From Rhizobiaceae bacterium (GTDB lineage: Bacteria; Pseudomonadota; Alphaproteobacteria; Rhizobiales; Rhizobiaceae), in the NCBI GenBank assembly GCA_028865845.1, contig JAGWJK010000133.1:1-8776 (forward strand): a DNA stretch of 8,776 bases, read 5' to 3'. Below, piece by piece: positions 5,758 to 8,776 of the stretch. The first letter of the stretch is position 1. Each line of letters opens with the position of its first letter. The notes below the pieces were generated by a model that worked only from the letters and a program-made list of their open reading frames with translations, did no database searches and was not told the DNA's origin. The translations under genes and the position numbers were made by a program.

Positions 5758-5775
5758 CTGACAGGGTATTGTCAG
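5758..5775. promoter_or_regulatory. likely operator of the WYL/YafY-type regulator
   Basis: CTGACA-GGGTAT-TGTCAG is a perfect 6-bp inverted repeat with a 6-base centre, placed in the divergent region 25 bases before the regulator start. It lies next to the LysE-side -35 candidate and just downstream of a plus-strand TATAAA (5743-5748), so one bound regulator could affect both genes. That the YafY-type regulator binds it is inferred from position and symmetry. Confidence 0.5.
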
Positions 5776-5799
5776 GAGCGTGCGGCTGGAGAGGATGAA

Positions 5800-6501
5800 A
5801 TGCGCAAGGCGTCGCGCCTGTTCGAGATCATCCAGATTCTCCGGCTGGCCAAACGGCCGGTCACTGCCGCCGATATCGCCGTCAGACTGGAAGTGACGGT
5901 GCGCTCGGTCTACCGCGATATCGTCGCGCTGCAGGCAATGCGGGTGCCGATCGAAGGCGGACGTGGCATCGGCTATATCCTTCGCCCCGGTTTCGACCTG
6001 CCGCCCTTGATGTTTTCGATCGAGGAAATGGAGGCGATCGTACTCGCCCTGGCGCTGTTGGAACGCACGGGCGACGACGAGCTGAAGCTTGCGGCAAAAC
6101 GGGTCAGCACCAAGATCGCCGGCGCGGTGCCGCCGCCACTTCGCCAGACGCTCGATGCCAACGCACTGCATGCCTGGGGTTTTGCAGCACCCTCGGCTGC
6201 TGCCATCGACCTCGCCCTGGTCCGGCGCGCCATTCGCGATGAGGAAAAGCTCGATCTCGCCTATCGCGACGAACTCGGCCGCGCCAGCGAACGCATCATC
6301 CGCCCGATCGCCCTGATCTATTATTCCGAAACCGCGAACGTCGTCGCCTGGTGCGAGCTGCGCCAAGCTATCCGCAACTTCCGCAGCGACCGGATCGAAC
6401 GTTGCGAAGCGACCGCAAGCTGGTTCAAGGGCGAAGGCGACCGGCTGCGCGAGATCTGGGTCGGCGGATGGCAGGTGAATGCGCCATCCGCCGCGAACTG
6501 A
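5800..6501 (+). CDS. YafY-type transcriptional regulator (HTH_11 plus WYL domain)
   Basis: A 233-residue DNA-binding protein. Residues 1-60 form a DeoR-like HTH_11 winged helix (RLFEIIQILRLAKRPVTA, then SVYRDIVALQ as recognition helix, then a GGRGIGYILRPG wing). A helical linker follows (70-130), then a WYL domain (about 137-200), a ligand-sensing module, ending RNFRSDRIERCEAT. The WYL core here reads YYSETANVVAWCELRQ, in line with the variable motif. Length matches single-domain YafY-like regulators of Proteobacteria. The frame is open upstream to 5677, but the ATG at 5800 has a strong GGAGAGGA just before it and gives the conserved family N-terminus. It is divergent from the LysE-type exporter gene, its most likely target along with itself. 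The signal it senses is unknown. Confidence 0.9.
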   Translation: MRKASRLFEIIQILRLAKRPVTAADIAVRLEVTVRSVYRDIVALQAMRVPIEGGRGIGYILRPGFDLPPLMFSIEEMEAIVLALALLERTGDDELKLAAKRVSTKIAGAVPPPLRQTLDANALHAWGFAAPSAAAIDLALVRRAIRDEEKLDLAYRDELGRASERIIRPIALIYYSETANVVAWCELRQAIRNFRSDRIERCEATASWFKGEGDRLREIWVGGWQVNAPSAAN

Positions 6502-6521
6502 ATGCTGGGTCGAAGCCGATA

Positions 6522-6579
6522 CCGGAATGCCGCCGTGACCGGGATGGATTTCCCAACCATTTTTATGGCGGCATTCCGG
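6522..6579. repeat. perfect 13-bp inverted repeat between convergent genes
   Basis: CCGGAATGCCGCC (6522-6534) and GGCGGCATTCCGG (6567-6579) are exact inverted repeats around a 32-base centre that itself contains GGGA/TCCC and ATGG/CCAT. It begins 20 bases after the regulator stop and ends 13 bases before the stop of the convergent dehydrogenase gene. It may act as a two-way terminator, but no T tract follows either arm, so a dispersed intergenic palindrome is also possible. Confidence 0.6.
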
Positions 6580-6592
6580 CTCTCGACGACGA

Positions 6593-7375
6593 TTAGATCT
6601 GCATGCCGCCCGAGGCTTCGATGCGTTGGGCGTTGACCCAGCGGTTGTCCTCGGACAGAAGCGAGGCGATCAAGGGGCCGATATCATCCGGCAATCCGAC
6701 ACGGCCGAGTGCCGTGTTGGACGCGACCAGCTTGTTGACTTCGGGATTGTCGCGCACCATGCCGCCGCTGAAATCCGTCGCGATCGCGCCCGGCGCCACG
6801 GTGTTGACGGCAATCCCGCGTGATCCGAGTTCCTTGGCGAGATAGCGGGTCAGAACCTCGACTGCGCCCTTCATCGCCGCATAGGCGGATGAGCCCGGAT
6901 AGCTGAAACGCGCAAGGCCGCTCGATATGTTGATGATGCGGCCGCCGTCATTGATCAGCGGCAGCAGCTTCTGAGTCAGGAAGTAAACGCCCTTGAAATG
7001 GACGTTGTAGAGCTTGTCGAACTCGGCTTCGGTGGTTTCGGAGAAGGCGGCGTGGTAGCTCGTGCCGGCATTATTGACGAGGAAGTCGAAGCGATCGCGG
7101 CCCCAGGTTTGCTGCAGGGCCTGCTTCAGATTGGCGACGAAACCGTCGAACGCGGCGATGTCGCCGGCATCGAGCTGCAGCGCCACGGCCTTGCGCCCGA
7201 AGGCTTCGATTTCTGCGACGGCGCTATCCGCCTCTGCCCGATTCGAATGGTAGGTGAAGATGACATCGGTGCCGCGCTTGGCGAGATTAATCGCGGCGTT
7301 GCGGCCGAGACCACGGCTGCCGCCGGTGATGATGGCAATCTTTCCGGTTGAATTGGTTGAGTTTTCATTCGGCAT
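6593..7375 (-). CDS. short-chain dehydrogenase/reductase (SDR), classical type
   Basis: A 260-residue NAD(P)-dependent oxidoreductase, typical length for a classical SDR. The cofactor loop TGGSRGLG is at 17-24, with Arg21 and a basic residue after strand 2 (S44-N-R46) suggesting NADPH. NNAG is at 101-104, N124 fits the structural Asn, and Ser152, Tyr165 and Lys169 (YAAMK) complete the catalytic set. PGAIATDF (195-202) is the usual substrate-loop start, and the C-terminal ASGGMQI resembles the usual SDR dimer end (DGGxxx). The protein is therefore likely an active cytoplasmic carbonyl reductase or alcohol dehydrogenase of unknown substrate. ATG 7375 has AGGAG seven bases upstream; the open frame to 7513 is not needed. 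It is divergent from an AraC-type regulator gene, which probably controls it. Confidence 0.93.
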   Translation of the reverse strand: MPNENSTNSTGKIAIITGGSRGLGRNAAINLAKRGTDVIFTYHSNRAEADSAVAEIEAFGRKAVALQLDAGDIAAFDGFVANLKQALQQTWGRDRFDFLVNNAGTSYHAAFSETTEAEFDKLYNVHFKGVYFLTQKLLPLINDGGRIINISSGLARFSYPGSSAYAAMKGAVEVLTRYLAKELGSRGIAVNTVAPGAIATDFSGGMVRDNPEVNKLVASNTALGRVGLPDDIGPLIASLLSEDNRWVNAQRIEASGGMQI

Positions 7376-7539
7376 TTCGGCTCTCCTGAGCGTTTTCGAT
7401 GGTCTAAGCCTACGCCCTGGACCCGGCTTTCCTGAATGCCGGAACTCTCGAATTTCTTGCCTATTCCTCCAATCCCCTTGTGCCTGACAGGGGTGGCAGT
7501 AATATGAGGGCAAAGAGAACCAGCCTCCGGAGATTGCCG
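7376..7539. promoter_or_regulatory. divergent promoter region of the SDR and AraC-type genes
   Basis: These 164 bases hold the promoters of both divergent genes. Visible structure includes CCGGC (7423-7427) / GCCGG (7438-7442) and an imperfect palindrome CTGACA-GGGG-TGGCAG (7484-7499). I could not fix -35/-10 boxes. An AraC-type operator is expected here by layout but is not identified with certainty. Confidence 0.35.
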
Positions 7540-8430
7540 ATGCGGTCCGACCTGAAAGAAGCGATTACCGCCTTTACGAAAGCCCATGGCGGCGGAAACC
7601 ACTTTTTCCCGACGCCTGTCGGCGGCTTCTACCTGATGCAGTCGACCCAGCAGATGATGCCACATCCGATGGTCTATAAGCCGACGCTTTGCCTGGTCAT
7701 CCAGGGTGCCAAACAGCTGCTGCTCGGCGATGCGATCTTCGACTATGGGGAAATGCAGGCGCTGATCGTCAGCATCGAGCTTCCGGCCTTCGGGCGCGTC
7801 ATCAAGGCGAGCGAGGAAGAACCTTACCTGGCGATATCGCTGGAATTCGACGTCGGTATCATGCGCGAGGTCATGGAGCAGCTGGACACCCCGCCGAAGC
7901 CGAACGGAAACACCGGTTTTGGCCTGTTCGTGCAGGATGTCGAGGACCAGCTCGCCGATTGCATGCTGCGGCTGATGCGGCTGGTGGAAACGCCGAAGGC
8001 AATCCCGGTTCTCTACCCGGCGATCATGCGGGAAATCTGCTTCTGGCTGCTCACCGGCCCGAACGGCGGCGAAGTCTGCAAGCTCGGCCTGCCGGACAGT
8101 CATACGCGCCGCATCGCCGATGCCATCCGCGTGCTGCGCGAAAATTTTGCGGAGCCGATCCGCATCGAGCAGCTCGCTGCCGTGGCGCGGATGAGCCCCT
8201 CGTCATTCCACCAGCATTTCAAGACGCTGACCTCGATGACGCCGCTGCAATATCAAAAGCAGCTGCGCCTGCTGGAAGCCCGGCGACTGATGACGACGGG
8301 CAGTTCCAATGTTGCCGGAGCCGCCTATCAGGTCGGTTACGAAAGCGCTTCGCAGTTCAGCCGCGAATATGCCCGCATGTTCGGCGCGCCGCCGAAGCGG
8401 GCCGTCATGGAGATGCGGGCGGCAGGCTAA
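7540..8430 (+). CDS. AraC-family transcriptional regulator (AraC_N sensor domain)
   Basis: A 296-residue regulator, usual length for AraC_N-type members. Residues from about 20 to 175 match the AraC_N cupin-like sensor (KPTLCLVIQGAKQLLLGD at 47-64 and YLAISLEFD at 96-104 are typical). The C-terminal part contains two helix-turn-helix units: the first at about 205-230 (IRIEQLAAVARMSPSSFHQHFK) and the second at about 255-282 (AAYQVGYESASQFSREYARMFG), with the conserved GY-S-SQFSREY-R-FG signature. I chose ATG 7540 because GGAG lies seven bases upstream and the protein then begins like its relatives; the longer starts at 7480 (GTG) and 7504 (ATG) have weaker sites. Regulators of this group commonly sit beside and control an SDR or other oxidoreductase gene, as here. 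The inducer is unknown. Confidence 0.92.
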   Translation: MRSDLKEAITAFTKAHGGGNHFFPTPVGGFYLMQSTQQMMPHPMVYKPTLCLVIQGAKQLLLGDAIFDYGEMQALIVSIELPAFGRVIKASEEEPYLAISLEFDVGIMREVMEQLDTPPKPNGNTGFGLFVQDVEDQLADCMLRLMRLVETPKAIPVLYPAIMREICFWLLTGPNGGEVCKLGLPDSHTRRIADAIRVLRENFAEPIRIEQLAAVARMSPSSFHQHFKTLTSMTPLQYQKQLRLLEARRLMTTGSSNVAGAAYQVGYESASQFSREYARMFGAPPKRAVMEMRAAG

Positions 8431-8438
8431 GAGCCTGC
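8422..8438. terminator. palindrome covering both convergent stop codons
   Basis: GCAGGCT-AAG-AGCCTGC is a perfect 7-bp inverted repeat with a 3-base centre. It contains the TAA of the AraC-type gene (8428-8430) and touches the stop of the convergent metallophosphoesterase gene (8438-8440). It could serve as a compact two-way terminator, although no T tract follows on either strand. Confidence 0.4.
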
Positions 8439-8776
8439 TACGTCAGCGGCAATACCCTGTCGATCTCTCGCCCAAACCCGGTGATGGCGATCCTGTCGCT
8501 GTAAACGGCGACAAGCGCATAGGCATTGCTATCGGCCGTATCGACCATGCCTTTGAAATTGACGAAATGCGTGCCGTTCAGCTCGCCGTAGTTGCCGGCA
8601 TGGTTGTGGCCGTTGAGATAGGCGATGACGTGGTCGTGACGTGCAAGAAGCGCGACGATCCTCTCGGCATCCAATGCATTATGGGCTTCTTCCGGAAAGA
8701 CCGGATAGTGGTTCATGACCACGACCTTTTCGCCAGCCGTTTTTGCCTGCTCCAATCGCTCGGCTAACCAGGCGAA
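8438..8776 (-). CDS. calcineurin-like metallophosphoesterase (5' part beyond the window)
   Basis: The last 112 residues of a two-metal phosphoesterase; the frame is open through the right edge, so the N-terminal metal motifs (DxH, GDxxD, GNHE) are not visible. What is present matches the second half of the fold: WLAERLEQAK (3-12), VVVMNHYPVFPEE with a metal-binding His at position 23 of the visible part, then AYLNGHNHAGNY containing the GHxH motif (56-59), and a final strand region ITGFGREIDRVLP. The WL...L..A, NHYPV and GHNHAG blocks with a following HFVNFKGMVDT resemble manganese-dependent ADP-ribose/CDP-alcohol diphosphatases, so a nucleotide diphosphatase role is likely but not proven. 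The gene converges with the AraC-type regulator gene, with only 7 bases between stops. Confidence 0.88.
   Translation of the reverse strand, partial: FAWLAERLEQAKTAGEKVVVMNHYPVFPEEAHNALDAERIVALLARHDHVIAYLNGHNHAGNYGELNGTHFVNFKGMVDTADSNAYALVAVYSDRIAITGFGREIDRVLPLT

Noticed and set aside
7126..8103. Minus-strand open frame of 325 residues
   Set aside because: It is antisense to the AraC-type regulator gene and overlaps the SDR gene in another frame; no domain is visible.

Overview
The window is GC-rich, densely coded and reads like chromosomal or chromid DNA of an alphaproteobacterium of the Rhizobium/Agrobacterium group. The main support is an RcnR-type regulator followed by a CDF metal exporter (a dmeRF pair) whose operator closely resembles the one I remember for Rhizobium leguminosarum DmeR. 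The style of the other regulators (WYL/YafY, AraC_N) fits too. Species assignment is inference. I see no transposase, phage gene, CRISPR array, tRNA or rRNA. No stretch over 300 bases lacks a gene.

Left end (1-1738): on the minus strand lie a nickel/cobalt-type repressor gene (dmeR) and, 36 bases downstream, a His-rich CDF exporter gene (dmeF) cut by the left edge. A 26-base palindromic operator with a six-G centre sits just before dmeR. Divergently, on the plus strand, is a MerR-family regulator with three Cys placed like those of heavy-metal sensors. This end is a metal-stress module.

Middle left (1739-3294): an intergenic region with a terminator-like hairpin and a competing alternative hairpin leads into a GNAT acetyltransferase gene. 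A long leader hairpin then precedes a class I SAM-dependent methyltransferase gene. Substrates of both enzymes are unknown.

Centre (3304-5035, minus strand): a cytochrome c'/c556-type gene is followed by a membrane-anchored diheme cytochrome c gene. They are probably one transcription unit, with a 10-bp-stem hairpin wrapped around the stop codon of the first. No dehydrogenase partner is present in the window.

Middle right (5036-6501): a LysE/RhtB-type exporter gene (minus) is divergent from a WYL/YafY-type regulator gene (plus). A perfect CTGACA-N6-TGTCAG palindrome lies between them and is the likely shared operator.

Right end (6522-8776): after a perfect 13-bp inverted repeat between convergent genes comes a short-chain dehydrogenase/reductase gene (minus), divergent from an AraC-family regulator gene (plus), a classic regulator/target pair. 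The AraC gene converges on the 3' part of a calcineurin-like metallophosphoesterase gene (minus, cut by the right edge), with a small palindrome covering both stop codons.

Overall this is a run of small regulator-plus-target modules. I did not find a clearly new multi-gene system. The points most worth a second look are the DmeR operator, the orphan MerR sensor, the isolated cytochrome pair, and the structured leaders before the acetyltransferase, methyltransferase and cytochrome genes.
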